Source: Planctomycetaceae bacterium
GTDB taxonomy: Bacteria; Planctomycetota; Planctomycetia; Pirellulales; PALSA-1355
NCBI GenBank assembly: GCA_003153375.1
Contig: PLYM01000253.1
Span: 1 to 64,000 of the forward strand
Length of the DNA stretch: 64,000 nucleotides
Direction of reading: 5' to 3'
The position numbers and the translations under genes were made by a program. The notes beneath the pieces are model-generated. The model saw only the letters and a list, made by a program, of their open reading frames with translations, was not told the origin of the DNA and made no database searches. Shown here in pieces: positions 27,659 through 34,929 of the stretch (positions within the stretch are counted from its first letter, which is position 1; each line of letters begins with the position of its first letter).

Positions 27659-27823
27659 ATGGCTCAGCGTCGGCAATTCCAATTCAACCTGCGAGCCCTG
27701 TTTTGGACGATGGCGGCTCTGGGCGTTTTCGTCTGGACGCTGCTACCGCCGAAATCAGCTCTTTGGGGCTTCGGGCCTGTCGAGGAGTCGATCTTCGCGC
27801 TTGCCCTCGCCTGGTGGCTCTAG
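27659..27823 (+). CDS. Small planctomycete membrane peptide (FNLRALFW type)
   Basis: This is a 54-residue frame. After a basic start (MAQRRQ) it reads QFNLRALFWTMAALGVFVWT, a single membrane helix, then a short loop and a hydrophobic end (ALALAWWL). Planctomycete genomes carry many proteins opening with this [QR]FSLRTL-plus-helix pattern, so the frame is probably a real, perhaps shortened, member. Their function is unknown. The frame stops at a TAG before the usual second helix would be complete, so truncation is possible. It lies alone between the divergent LeuB-type gene and the convergent nuclease gene. Confidence 0.55.
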   Translation: MAQRRQFQFNLRALFWTMAALGVFVWTLLPPKSALWGFGPVEESIFALALAWWL

Positions 27824-27918
27824 AATTATCATTTAACGCGGCCTGCGGACTAGGAACGACGACCTCGACCGCCGAAGAGAATTGAATCGCCAATTCGCGA
27901 TATGGCCGCCGAGGTCGA

Positions 27919-28395
27919 TCAGTCTCTCGATGGCGCACCGACTTGCGACCAGATGCCCAGATGCTCTTTGCGGGCCTGCGACTGTGCCTGGCGAAAGCGG
28001 CGCTTCATCTCGTCGGAGTAGTGATACTGGGGCTCAAAGCGGCCCAACCCGGCGCGGATCAGCTCCTCGTTGAGCAACCGATCGCCGACCCAAACGTAGG
28101 CCAGATGACGGTCGAAGCGATCGCGCCGCTCGCGATCGAACGCAAGTCGCGCGGTGCCGCCGGCCAGGAATTCGTGGGTGAACCGCGAGGCTTCGGGACC
28201 AAACGGCTCGACCGGGTAGTCAGGCTTGACCGTCTCGGGCGTGTTGACGCCAATCAGCCGCACGATCACGTGTGGGGCGACGATGATCGTGTCGCCGTCA
28301 ACAACGCGCACCACGCGATGGTCGCCCTCGGAGAGCCCGTCGGGCGTTTCGACTGTGGCCGGACCGTACGCCAGCCGGGCCAGGTACAACAGCAA
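27919..28395 (-). CDS. Thermonuclease (SNase-like) family protein, membrane-anchored
   Basis: The SNase-like domain covers most of the protein. It keeps the staphylococcal-nuclease active site: Arg in VIVRLIGVNTPE, Glu in the same motif, a second Arg in the DRFDRHLAYV region, and the Ca-binding Asp in VVDGDTI. It should cleave DNA or RNA outside the cytoplasm. The N-terminus is uncertain. A TTG at 28395 lies inside a hydrophobic helix, and the frame stays open upstream for about 40 codons encoding a basic stretch (RRFRRPPYHTLGIGLALLLL), which makes a good N-terminal membrane anchor but offers no ATG or GTG. The true start may be a rare ATT near 28410, or further upstream. Confidence 0.8.
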   Translation of the reverse strand: MLLYLARLAYGPATVETPDGLSEGDHRVVRVVDGDTIIVAPHVIVRLIGVNTPETVKPDYPVEPFGPEASRFTHEFLAGGTARLAFDRERRDRFDRHLAYVWVGDRLLNEELIRAGLGRFEPQYHYSDEMKRRFRQAQSQARKEHLGIWSQVGAPSRD

Positions 28396-28483
28396 GAGTG
28401 CCAGGCCAATGCCTAGCGTGTGGTAGGGAGGACGGCGAAATCGCCGAGGCTGTCCGATGGCGAGTCGCTCCCTGGCCGGGCCT

Positions 28484-28516
28484 GGTGGTCAAACCGACAC
28501 GGTGGCCAAACCGGCA
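28484..28516 (-). repeat. Short spaced direct repeat with GGTTTG units
   Basis: Two 16-base units with two mismatches (GGTGGTCAAACCGACA and GGTGGCCAAACCGGCA on the plus strand) sit one base apart. A third GGTTTG on the minus strand follows about 18 bases further on, inside a GGCAGG/CCTGCC stem. The cluster precedes the nuclease gene in its direction of transcription. No known element is recognised. Confidence 0.5.
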
Positions 28517-28637
28517 GGGCAGCAAACCTGCCCCCGCGCGGCTCCCCATGGAGCCGGCCGTGTGTTTCTCGGGCCGTGGCCGTGTGTCCTGGAACGTCAA
28601 CGTCAGCGCGTCAACGTCCCCGGGACCTCGGGCCGCG

Positions 28638-28943
28638 TTAATTCTTGCTGAATTCGAACTGCTTGGAGAGTTCGCGGCCGAGAGGATTTTTGACGAATTT
28701 CTTGCGGCATTCGGTGCACAGATCGAATCGCATCTGCTCGTACACCTCGTCGGCGATCTGGGGATCGGCCGCGTCGGCGGAACGCTGCAGGATTTCTTGA
28801 ATCTCTTGCAGATGATCTCGATCGTCGTCGAGCTCGTTCATCGCGCTGGGATCGAACGCCACGCAAACTTCCATTTTCACGACGTATCGCAGATCCTCAG
28901 GATCGAGCACGCGCTTGCAGCAATCGCATGAATAGTGAATCAT
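28638..28943 (-). CDS. Small zinc-ribbon-like protein
   Basis: This 101-residue protein is read from the ATG at 28943, which is preceded by AAAGGTG. Cys pairs at both ends, CDCCKR near residue 6 and CTECRKKF near residue 80, could together bind one zinc, as in small regulatory or chaperone-like proteins. The middle is acidic and helical (LDDDRDHLQEIQEILQRSA). The C-terminus ends EFSKN. It is cytosolic with no membrane segment. I do not recognise the family, though the pattern looks conserved rather than random. It is the first gene of a minus-strand pair with the nuclease gene 242 bases away. Confidence 0.7.
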   Translation of the reverse strand: MIHYSCDCCKRVLDPEDLRYVVKMEVCVAFDPSAMNELDDDRDHLQEIQEILQRSADAADPQIADEVYEQMRFDLCTECRKKFVKNPLGRELSKQFEFSKN

Positions 28944-29451
28944 CGGCACCTTTCGCGGGTTATTGAGTGGACTTGCTTCCCATCCTGGAGACATAGCGTA
29001 CCACGGCCGAACTTCATCCTAATGCGGGCTCTTGAGCCAGAGCAAGTGAATCTGCGTGATTTTTTTCCACTGCCCCGCGCGCCGGGGATTTGTTGGTACT
29101 TGCTGCTTGACAACGCTCTGGATCGTGTATTCGCAATTGACAGCGAGTGAGCGGTTTCGCCACGGATCGGCGGCTGCCGCGCGAAAGCGGCCGAGCGGGA
29201 CGAAAAGGACAACGAAAAACGCGCCAAACGACGACCCGTGACGTTTTTCTGGGCCGAGGGGGACTGCTGACGACCCTGCCCTAGTCTGGCGTCCGCGTGC
29301 CGATTACAATGGGCCATCGGGTTACATAACAGGCGCCGCAGGCGCTTGTTAGGCAAAATCTGCAGTGTCGCACGGCCTTGGTCGCTTGCGTCAGTGAAGC
29401 GAGCCAGGAAGCGACGGGCGGTACACAAGCCTCGTTTCTCGGGAGCGTTTC
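28944..29451 (+). other. Intergenic region, 508 bp, between divergent genes
   Basis: There are no supported genes here. It contains two TTGACA sequences at 29107-29112 and 29137-29142 that could be -35 boxes, but neither has a good -10 at the right distance. A CCCCG/CGGGG stem lies at 29073-29087, and an 11-bp hairpin at 29327-29351 is listed separately. The HNH gene start at 29452 has a weak GGGAG site. Base composition is less GC-rich than the genes around it. Confidence 0.5.
29327..29351 (+). repeat. 11-bp stem-loop with GTTAGGC edge
   Basis: TAACAGGCGCC and GGCGCTTGTTA pair over 11 bases (one G-T) across a three-base loop. The right edge continues as GTTAGGC. It sits about 100 bases before the HNH gene. 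No T-run follows, so it does not look like a terminator. Confidence 0.6.
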
Positions 29452-30090
29452 ATGACCCAGGGGTCGGCAGTTGCGAATCCGCTGAGTGCCAGCGTGTTGG
29501 TTCTGAATCGCTTTTACATGGCTGTCCACGTGGTGAACGTGCGGCGTGCCTTCGGCTTGCTGTTTCGCGAGCTGGCCGAAGTGATTCATCTTCAGGAAGG
29601 CCAGTACGCCAATTACAGCTTCGAGTCGTGGCGCGAAATCAGCGAGCTGCGCTCGTCGATCAAAGAGCCTCACGAGGATTGGATTTCGGCGGTCAACTTC
29701 GAAATCCAGGTGCCGCGCGTCATTCGCTTGCTGTCGTTCGACCGCGTGCCCAAGCAAACCATTCGCTTCAATCGGCGGAATTTGTTCGCCCGCGACGGCA
29801 ACCGCTGTCAGTATTGTGGCAAGAGTTTTCCGACCAGCGAGCTGAGCCTGGACCACGTCGTGCCCAAGAGCCGCGAGGGCCAGACCTGCTGGGAGAATAT
29901 TGTTTGCAGTTGCGTGGCCTGCAACGTGAAGAAAGGCGGCCGCACGCCGCAGGAAGCGCACATGAAGCTGATCCGCCTGCCGGTGAAGCCCAAGCGCAGT
30001 CCCCTGCTGGCGATCAAGCTGGGCAATCCCAAGTACGAAAGCTGGAAGACCTTCCTCGACAGCGCCTACTGGTCGGTCGATCTCAAATAG
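29452..30090 (+). CDS. HNH endonuclease family protein
   Basis: This 212-residue protein has a C-terminal HNH nuclease domain: the zinc pair CQYC at 119-122, catalytic DH at 134-135, the helix WENIVCSCVACN with the second zinc pair at 154-157, and KKGGRTP. The first 100 residues (VLVLNRFYMAVHVVNVRRAF) form the conserved N-terminal module of the stand-alone HNH group found widely in planctomycetes and cyanobacteria. It could act in DNA repair or as a host nuclease; no intron or phage context is visible. The conserved end (LGNPKYESWKTFLDSAYWSV) matches that group. The next gene begins 11 bases downstream on the same strand. Confidence 0.9.
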   Translation: MTQGSAVANPLSASVLVLNRFYMAVHVVNVRRAFGLLFRELAEVIHLQEGQYANYSFESWREISELRSSIKEPHEDWISAVNFEIQVPRVIRLLSFDRVPKQTIRFNRRNLFARDGNRCQYCGKSFPTSELSLDHVVPKSREGQTCWENIVCSCVACNVKKGGRTPQEAHMKLIRLPVKPKRSPLLAIKLGNPKYESWKTFLDSAYWSVDLK

Positions 30091-30101
30091 CCGGCTGGGC
30101 G

Positions 30102-32129
30102 ATGGACTTCATGGCTCGAAGCGCTGTGGACATCGCCAAGTACGTTCGGCTCGCGCTGCCTTGGGTTTACACGCTCCTCTGTGTTTGCGCGCCGCCGCTC
30201 GGCCTCGCCGCGCGGGCTGATGAGTTGACGCGGCTCAAGTACAACCATCCAGGACTCGTCGTCGATCTGGGGGTTGGGCTGTGGGCCTGGCCGATCCCTT
30301 GCGATGCGGACGGCGACGGCGATTTCGATCTGATCGTCTCGTGTCCTGACAAGCCGTCGAACGGCGTGTGGCTGTTCGAGAATTCGACGGGCGACACGGC
30401 GCGCGAAAAGTTTCCGGTCTTCAAGCCCGCGCGGCGGTTGAGCGCGACGGTGCACTACGTGCTGCCCAGTTATGTCGACGGCCGGCTGCGAGTATTGTCG
30501 CCGGGACTCGAGTATCCCGATTTTCTGACTGCGGGCCTGGCCAAGAGCGTGCCGCTCGCGGCCCCCAAGACGATTCACACGCCGCTGGGCAATGCCAAGA
30601 ACGGCCGAGCCAACAAGATTCGGCACCATCAATGGCGCTATGCGGACTTCGACGGCGACGGCGCGCTCGACCTGGTCGTGGGCATTGAAGATTGGAGCGA
30701 CTACGGCTGGGACGACGCCTTCGATGCGACGGGCCTTTGGACCAACGGACCGTTGCACGGATTCGTCTATTGGCTGCGCAACGTCGACAGCAACGGCGAG
30801 CCGAAATACGCCGCGCCCGTGGCGGTCGAGGCCGGCGGCCAGCGGGTCGATACCTACGGATGCCCGACGCCGAACCTGGCCGATTTCGACGGCGATGGCG
30901 ATTTGGACCTCCTGTGCGGAGAGTTTCTCGACGGCTTCACCTATTTCGAGAACCAGGGCTCACGCACGGCTCCGCGCTATGCCGCCGGGCGCCCCCTGAT
31001 GGATGCCGAGGGCGCACGGCTGACGATGGAATTGCAGATGATCGTGCCGATCGCCTTCGATTGGGACCGCGATGGCGACTTGGACCTGGTCGTTGGCGAT
31101 GAAGATGGCCGGGTGGCCCTGGTCGAAAACACCGGCCGGCTGACGGCCGAACGCGTGCCGCTGTTCCAACGGCCGCGCTACTTTCAGCAGCAGGCCGACG
31201 AGTTGAAGTGTGGGGCGCTGGCGACACCGGTCGGCGTCGATTGGGATGGCGACGGCGATATCGACATCCTCTCCGGCAACACGGCCGGGTACATCGAGTG
31301 GTTCGAGAATCTAAGCGGCCCCAGGGTAGCGGCGCCCAAGTGGGACGCTCCCCGGCGGCTCGAAGCCGGCGGCAAGGTGTTTCGCGTGATGGCGGGTCCG
31401 AACGGCAGCGTGCAGGGGCCCTGCGAAGCCAAGTGGGGATACACCACGTTCAGCGTGGCCGACTGGAATCTCGACGGCTTGCCAGACATCGTGTTCAACT
31501 CGATTTGGGGCCGCGTCGAGTGGCTGCGTAACATCGGCACGCGCGACCGGCCGCGGCTAGCGGCGCCGGCCAGCATCGACGTCCAGTGGCCCGGCGATCC
31601 GCCCAAGCCCGCGTGGACCTGGTGGAAGCCGACGGGACAGCAACTCGTCACCCAATGGCGCACGACGCCCGTGGTCCTCGACTTCGACGGCGATGGCTTG
31701 CCGGATCTGACGATGCTCGACAGCGAAGGCTATCTGGCATTCTTTCAGCGTGCGCGTCGCAATGGCCAACTGGTTTTGCAGGCGCCGCGGCGAGTGTTGC
31801 TCGATGCGCACGGTAATCCGCTTCGGCTCAACGAGAAGACCGCCGGTGGCAGCGGGCGCCGTAAGCTGTGCGTGACCGATTGGGATGGCGACGGCCATGC
31901 CGATCTGTTGTTGAATGCAGCCAACGCCGAAGTGTTGCGACAGACCGATGCCGGCGACGGCATCTGGCGCTTCGAGCGCGCGGGCGCGGTGGCGCGACAA
32001 AACATCGAAGGCCATGACGTCAGCCCCACGACCGTCGACTTCGACGGCGATGGGAAGCCCGACTTTCTCGGCGGTGCGGAAGATGGGCGGCTCTACTGGT
32101 TGGCCAATCCGCGCGCGAGCAAACCCTAG
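30102..32129 (+). CDS. Secreted VCBS/FG-GAP repeat protein
   Basis: This 675-residue exported protein has a signal peptide at about 12-36. The body carries nine calcium-binding repeat motifs of the type DxDxDGxxD: DADGDGDFD, DFDGDGALD, DFDGDGDLD, DWDRDGDLD, DWDGDGDID, DWNLDGLPD, DFDGDGLPD, DWDGDGHAD and DFDGDGKPD. The spacing is that of a beta-propeller of the integrin-alpha type. Such proteins bind surfaces, polysaccharides or partner proteins outside the cell. No catalytic domain is attached. The ATG at 30102 (or 30111) was chosen because longer frames run back into the HNH gene. It follows the HNH gene after 11 bases, so the two are probably co-transcribed. Confidence 0.88.
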   Translation: MDFMARSAVDIAKYVRLALPWVYTLLCVCAPPLGLAARADELTRLKYNHPGLVVDLGVGLWAWPIPCDADGDGDFDLIVSCPDKPSNGVWLFENSTGDTAREKFPVFKPARRLSATVHYVLPSYVDGRLRVLSPGLEYPDFLTAGLAKSVPLAAPKTIHTPLGNAKNGRANKIRHHQWRYADFDGDGALDLVVGIEDWSDYGWDDAFDATGLWTNGPLHGFVYWLRNVDSNGEPKYAAPVAVEAGGQRVDTYGCPTPNLADFDGDGDLDLLCGEFLDGFTYFENQGSRTAPRYAAGRPLMDAEGARLTMELQMIVPIAFDWDRDGDLDLVVGDEDGRVALVENTGRLTAERVPLFQRPRYFQQQADELKCGALATPVGVDWDGDGDIDILSGNTAGYIEWFENLSGPRVAAPKWDAPRRLEAGGKVFRVMAGPNGSVQGPCEAKWGYTTFSVADWNLDGLPDIVFNSIWGRVEWLRNIGTRDRPRLAAPASIDVQWPGDPPKPAWTWWKPTGQQLVTQWRTTPVVLDFDGDGLPDLTMLDSEGYLAFFQRARRNGQLVLQAPRRVLLDAHGNPLRLNEKTAGGSGRRKLCVTDWDGDGHADLLLNAANAEVLRQTDAGDGIWRFERAGAVARQNIEGHDVSPTTVDFDGDGKPDFLGGAEDGRLYWLANPRASKP

Positions 32130-32176
32130 GTCTGCCGAAAGTGCAGCGCTGCGACCAACCCGCGACACGTCGTCGC

Positions 32177-32455
32177 TCAGGCTCCGGCCAACGGCTCTTT
32201 CTTTTCCGTGATCACCGGGCACTGCGGCGCCATTTCGGCGTTCAGCGCGGTGAAGTCCTTCCATTCCTCCGGAAGGTTGTCTTCATGGAAAATGGCTTCG
32301 ACCGGGCACTCGGGAACACAAGCTTCGCAATCGATGCACTCATCCGGGTGGATATAGAGAATCTTCTCACCCTCGTAGAAGCACTCCACCGGACACACGA
32401 CGACGCAGTCGGTGTATTTGCAACCGAAGCACGGCTCGGCGACAACATGAGTCAT
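32177..32455 (-). CDS. fdxA: Seven-iron ferredoxin (FdxA type)
   Basis: This 92-residue protein has two cluster motifs. [17 protein letters not shown] near the start gives the 3Fe-4S/4Fe-4S pattern of FdxA ferredoxins, and [12 protein letters not shown] gives the second 4Fe-4S set. Length and the [17 protein letters not shown] bridge match the 7Fe (Azotobacter FdI-like) family. It carries single electrons at low potential to an unknown partner. A strong AAAGGAGA ribosome site precedes the ATG. It converges with the VCBS repeat gene. Confidence 0.95.
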   Translation of the reverse strand: MTHVVAEPCFGCKYTDCVVVCPVECFYEGEKILYIHPDECIDCEACVPECPVEAIFHEDNLPEEWKDFTALNAEMAPQCPVITEKKEPLAGA

Positions 32456-32642
32456 GGACAGATCTCTCCTTTGAGCGTCACATCCGACGCACCATAAAAA
32501 CTGGACTACGCAAACACCCCGAACACGGGCCGGTCATTGCTTTTTTTCGGCACGAGCCCGATTCGTCAACAACTTTGCCGTTGGCAAAGGTGTCGAACGG
32601 CCGGCGGGCCCGCCCTCAATTCAGCCTTTTGCCGCACAAGTG

Positions 32643-32669
32643 TCAAGTGCTTGAGACAAAAGCACTTGA
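32643..32669 (+). repeat. 10-bp perfect inverted repeat, possible operator
   Basis: TCAAGTGCTT and AAGCACTTGA pair perfectly across a seven-base loop. It lies roughly 100 bases upstream of the -35 box of the sigma factor gene and about 190 bases from the fdxA start. It has no T-tract, so it could be a regulator-binding palindrome rather than a terminator. Confidence 0.5.
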
Positions 32670-32764
32670 AGGCTTCGCGTGGGGTTTCGCGCGAATTTTA
32701 GTGCTGGCTATGCACGCTGTCAAGCGCGCGATTAGGCCGGCTTTAACGGCGAAAAAACTCCGGC

Positions 32765-32793
32765 TTGCTTCACTTGTCGATTCAACATAAAAT
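32765..32793 (+). promoter_or_regulatory. Candidate housekeeping-type promoter for the sigma factor gene
   Basis: TTGCTT (32765-32770) and TAAAAT (32788-32793) are separated by 17 bases, close to the sigma-70 consensus. Transcription would start near 32800, leaving a leader of roughly 110 bases before the GTG at 32910. Confidence 0.4.
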
Positions 32794-32909
32794 CATAGGT
32801 ATTAACGCTTTCCGAAGCCCATCTAGCGTTCCTACGCGGCCCATCACTGTCTGGCGGGATTGCGGACCGGCCAGCCGTTGCGCGCCGTTCGGACACAAAG
32901 GTATCGGTT

Positions 32910-33482
32910 GTGGCACTGTCTGAGATCGACCGCAATCTGCTGCAGCGTTGCTTGTCCCGGAAACCTCGGGCCTGGGAAGATTTTGTCGATCGTTTCATGG
33001 GGCTGGTCGTTCACGTCGTGAACCACTCGGCCCAAAGCCGCTCGCTGCGACTTTCCTCCGAAGACCGCGAAGATCTGGTCGCGGGGGTCTTCTTGACGAT
33101 CATCAAGGACGATTTGGGTGTGTTGCGCCAGTTCCGGGGCGAGAGCAGCCTGGCGACCTATCTGACGGTCATCGCACGGCGGGTCGTCGTGGCCGAAATG
33201 CTCAAGCAAAAGGCCCCTTCGCGCCTGGGCAACCACGAGCCGCAACCCGAGCTGGCCGTGGTCGGCGGCGAGTCCGAACAACGCGTCGACGACCGCGAGC
33301 AAGTCGAACGGCTGCTGGCGCAACTCGAGGGGGCCGAGGCCAAGGTCGTGCGGATGTATCATCTGGAAGGCAAAAGCTACCAGGAAATCAGCTCGGCCGT
33401 CGGCATGCCCGAGAACAGCGTCGGCCCGACACTCAGCCGCGCCCGGACCAAGATGCGACGCGGCGCGAACGAAAAGATTTGA
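32910..33482 (+). CDS. Sigma-70 family (ECF-like) RNA polymerase sigma factor
   Basis: This 190-residue protein has region 2 at about 20-95 (AWEDFVDRFMGLVVHVV and the RQFRGESSLATYLTVIARR promoter-melting/-10 helix) and region 4 at about 135-185 (EAKVVRMYHLEGKSYQEISSAVGMPENSV, a helix-turn-helix, given as a continuous run of the region). No region 1 or 3 is present, so it is an ECF-class factor. The GTG start follows AAAGG at eight bases. No anti-sigma gene lies next to it. Immediately downstream, 71 bases away on the same strand, lies a degenerate phosphohexomutase gene, which it may co-regulate. Confidence 0.9.
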   Translation: MALSEIDRNLLQRCLSRKPRAWEDFVDRFMGLVVHVVNHSAQSRSLRLSSEDREDLVAGVFLTIIKDDLGVLRQFRGESSLATYLTVIARRVVVAEMLKQKAPSRLGNHEPQPELAVVGGESEQRVDDREQVERLLAQLEGAEAKVVRMYHLEGKSYQEISSAVGMPENSVGPTLSRARTKMRRGANEKI

Positions 33483-33553
33483 CCGCGAGACTCATCTGAG
33501 TCGAGCCCGCGGCAGGACGTCGCCTCACAGTGGGCATGCGGGGGTGGGGGTTC

Positions 33554-34852
33554 ATGGACGAACGCACGATTGAGGCCGATTGCCAAAGTGCCGAATATCG
33601 CTGCCCGGGCGAGTCATACACGATCGATCGCGCGGTGCATCTCGGCCGCCTGGCCGCGTTCTATCCTGCTTGTCGCCAGTGTGTGCACCGCACCGACACG
33701 CACGCGTTGTCGCCGTTGCAGGCACGGCAGTGGGATGAAGTCGAGCGGCGCGTGCGGCGCGGTCCTTGTTTCACGAGCGAAGGACTGGAAGGCACCTCGC
33801 CCCACGACGTCGATGGTGCCATCGCCCGACGCGCTGGCGAGGCGCTGGGCAAGCTGCTCACGCGCGAGCGCATCAAGTTGCCTCCGCCCACGGTGCTGGT
33901 GGGCACGCCAGGCGACGCGGTGACGGCCGAACTAGTGGCCGCAGCATGCGCGGCACTGCAATGGGCGGGCTGCCACACGCTGGAAGTTGGCGCGGCGACG
34001 TCGGCCTCGCTGGCCGCCGCGACGCGACACTTGAATGGCGACGCCGCGATGTTGATCGGCAACGCCAGCGGCGAACCGCACGCGATCAGCTTGAAGTTTT
34101 GGGGCAGCGAGTCGCGTCCCTGGTCGTCGCCCGGCGGCTTGGATCGACTGCGCGAGCAGTACGTGGCGCCAAGCGATCGGCCCACGCGCCGGGCGGGTAC
34201 ATTGGCCCGCGCCGTGGCGGGCGAAATTTACCTGGCGCCGCTGGTGTCGCTGTTCCATGGCTTGCGTCCTTTGCGATTCGTACTCGACACGCGCTGTGAA
34301 GTCGTACACGACTATTTGCACTGCCTCAACGCGCAGGCGGCCTGCGAAATCCTGCGTCCGCGCGCTTCCCAGGGCGCCGGAATCGCGCGCGCCGAGACGC
34401 CATTCGCCGAGCGCCGCGCCGGGCTCATCAGCCGCGCGGTGCAGGTCGAGGCGGCCCACTTCGGCCTGTGGATCGACGGCGACGGCGAGCGCTGTCGGCT
34501 GTTCGACGAGCACGGTCGGGCAGTGGACGGGGAATCGCTGTTGCTGCTGTTGGGCGGCTATGTGTGCCGTCAACAGCCAGGGGCCGCGCTGGTGCTCGAG
34601 CGCGACGCCGGCGAGCGGCTGGTCGGCGAGTTGACCCGGCGCGGCGCCAACACGGTGCGCTGTGCCGCGAGCCGACAGGAAACGTGCGAGGCCATGCGTC
34701 GCGCCGGCGCGGTCTTTGGTGGCGGGCCGAGCGGACGATTCTGGTATGGCGAAGAAGCTGGAGCGCCCGACGCCTTAATGACCTTGAGCCTGCTGCTGAC
34801 CATCCTCAGCCAATCGGATCGGCCGCTGTCGGAAGTCCTCGACGCCGCCTGA
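33554..34852 (+). CDS. Degenerate phosphohexomutase-like protein with N-terminal Cys motif
   Basis: This 432-residue protein follows the alpha-D-phosphohexomutase plan, but its active site is altered. The N-terminal 50 residues hold a possible zinc site (CPGESYT then CRQCVH). Residues 100-180 resemble domain 1, but the catalytic serine loop (TASHNP in active enzymes) reads GNASGEPHAISLKFWG at about 169-184. DGDGER at 308-313 replaces the metal loop DGDGDR, and GGGPSGRFWYG at 389-399 resembles the sugar-binding GGExSGH loop without its Glu and His. It may therefore bind a sugar phosphate without converting it, perhaps as a regulator. The ATG at 33554 is preferred over a GTG eight codons upstream. 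Confidence 0.7.
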   Translation: MDERTIEADCQSAEYRCPGESYTIDRAVHLGRLAAFYPACRQCVHRTDTHALSPLQARQWDEVERRVRRGPCFTSEGLEGTSPHDVDGAIARRAGEALGKLLTRERIKLPPPTVLVGTPGDAVTAELVAAACAALQWAGCHTLEVGAATSASLAAATRHLNGDAAMLIGNASGEPHAISLKFWGSESRPWSSPGGLDRLREQYVAPSDRPTRRAGTLARAVAGEIYLAPLVSLFHGLRPLRFVLDTRCEVVHDYLHCLNAQAACEILRPRASQGAGIARAETPFAERRAGLISRAVQVEAAHFGLWIDGDGERCRLFDEHGRAVDGESLLLLLGGYVCRQQPGAALVLERDAGERLVGELTRRGANTVRCAASRQETCEAMRRAGAVFGGGPSGRFWYGEEAGAPDALMTLSLLLTILSQSDRPLSEVLDAA

Positions 34853-34929
34853 CCAGCGGTGTACAACGGAAACGAGCGGCCGCTCGCGCCGGCCGACCCG
34901 CCGTCACTCTCTCGCAGGACACTTCCCCT

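Larger units (their letters stand above)
32456..32909 (+). other. Intergenic region, 454 bp, upstream of a sigma factor gene
   Basis: This is a divergent spacer between fdxA and the sigma factor. It contains a 7-bp hairpin (CTTTGCC/GGCAAAG, 32573-32589), a 10-bp hairpin and a possible promoter, both listed separately, and a run of seven T at 32541-32547. Neither hairpin has a T-run after it. The region is unusually AT-rich near 32750-32810. I see no open frame with coding character. Confidence 0.5.

Noticed and set aside
29073-29087. CCCCG/CGGGG stem as a terminator
   Set aside because: The T-run lies on the wrong side for either strand.
29320-29355. An attC-like recombination site
   Set aside because: It is much shorter than any attC and lacks the second core site; kept only as a low-interest hairpin.
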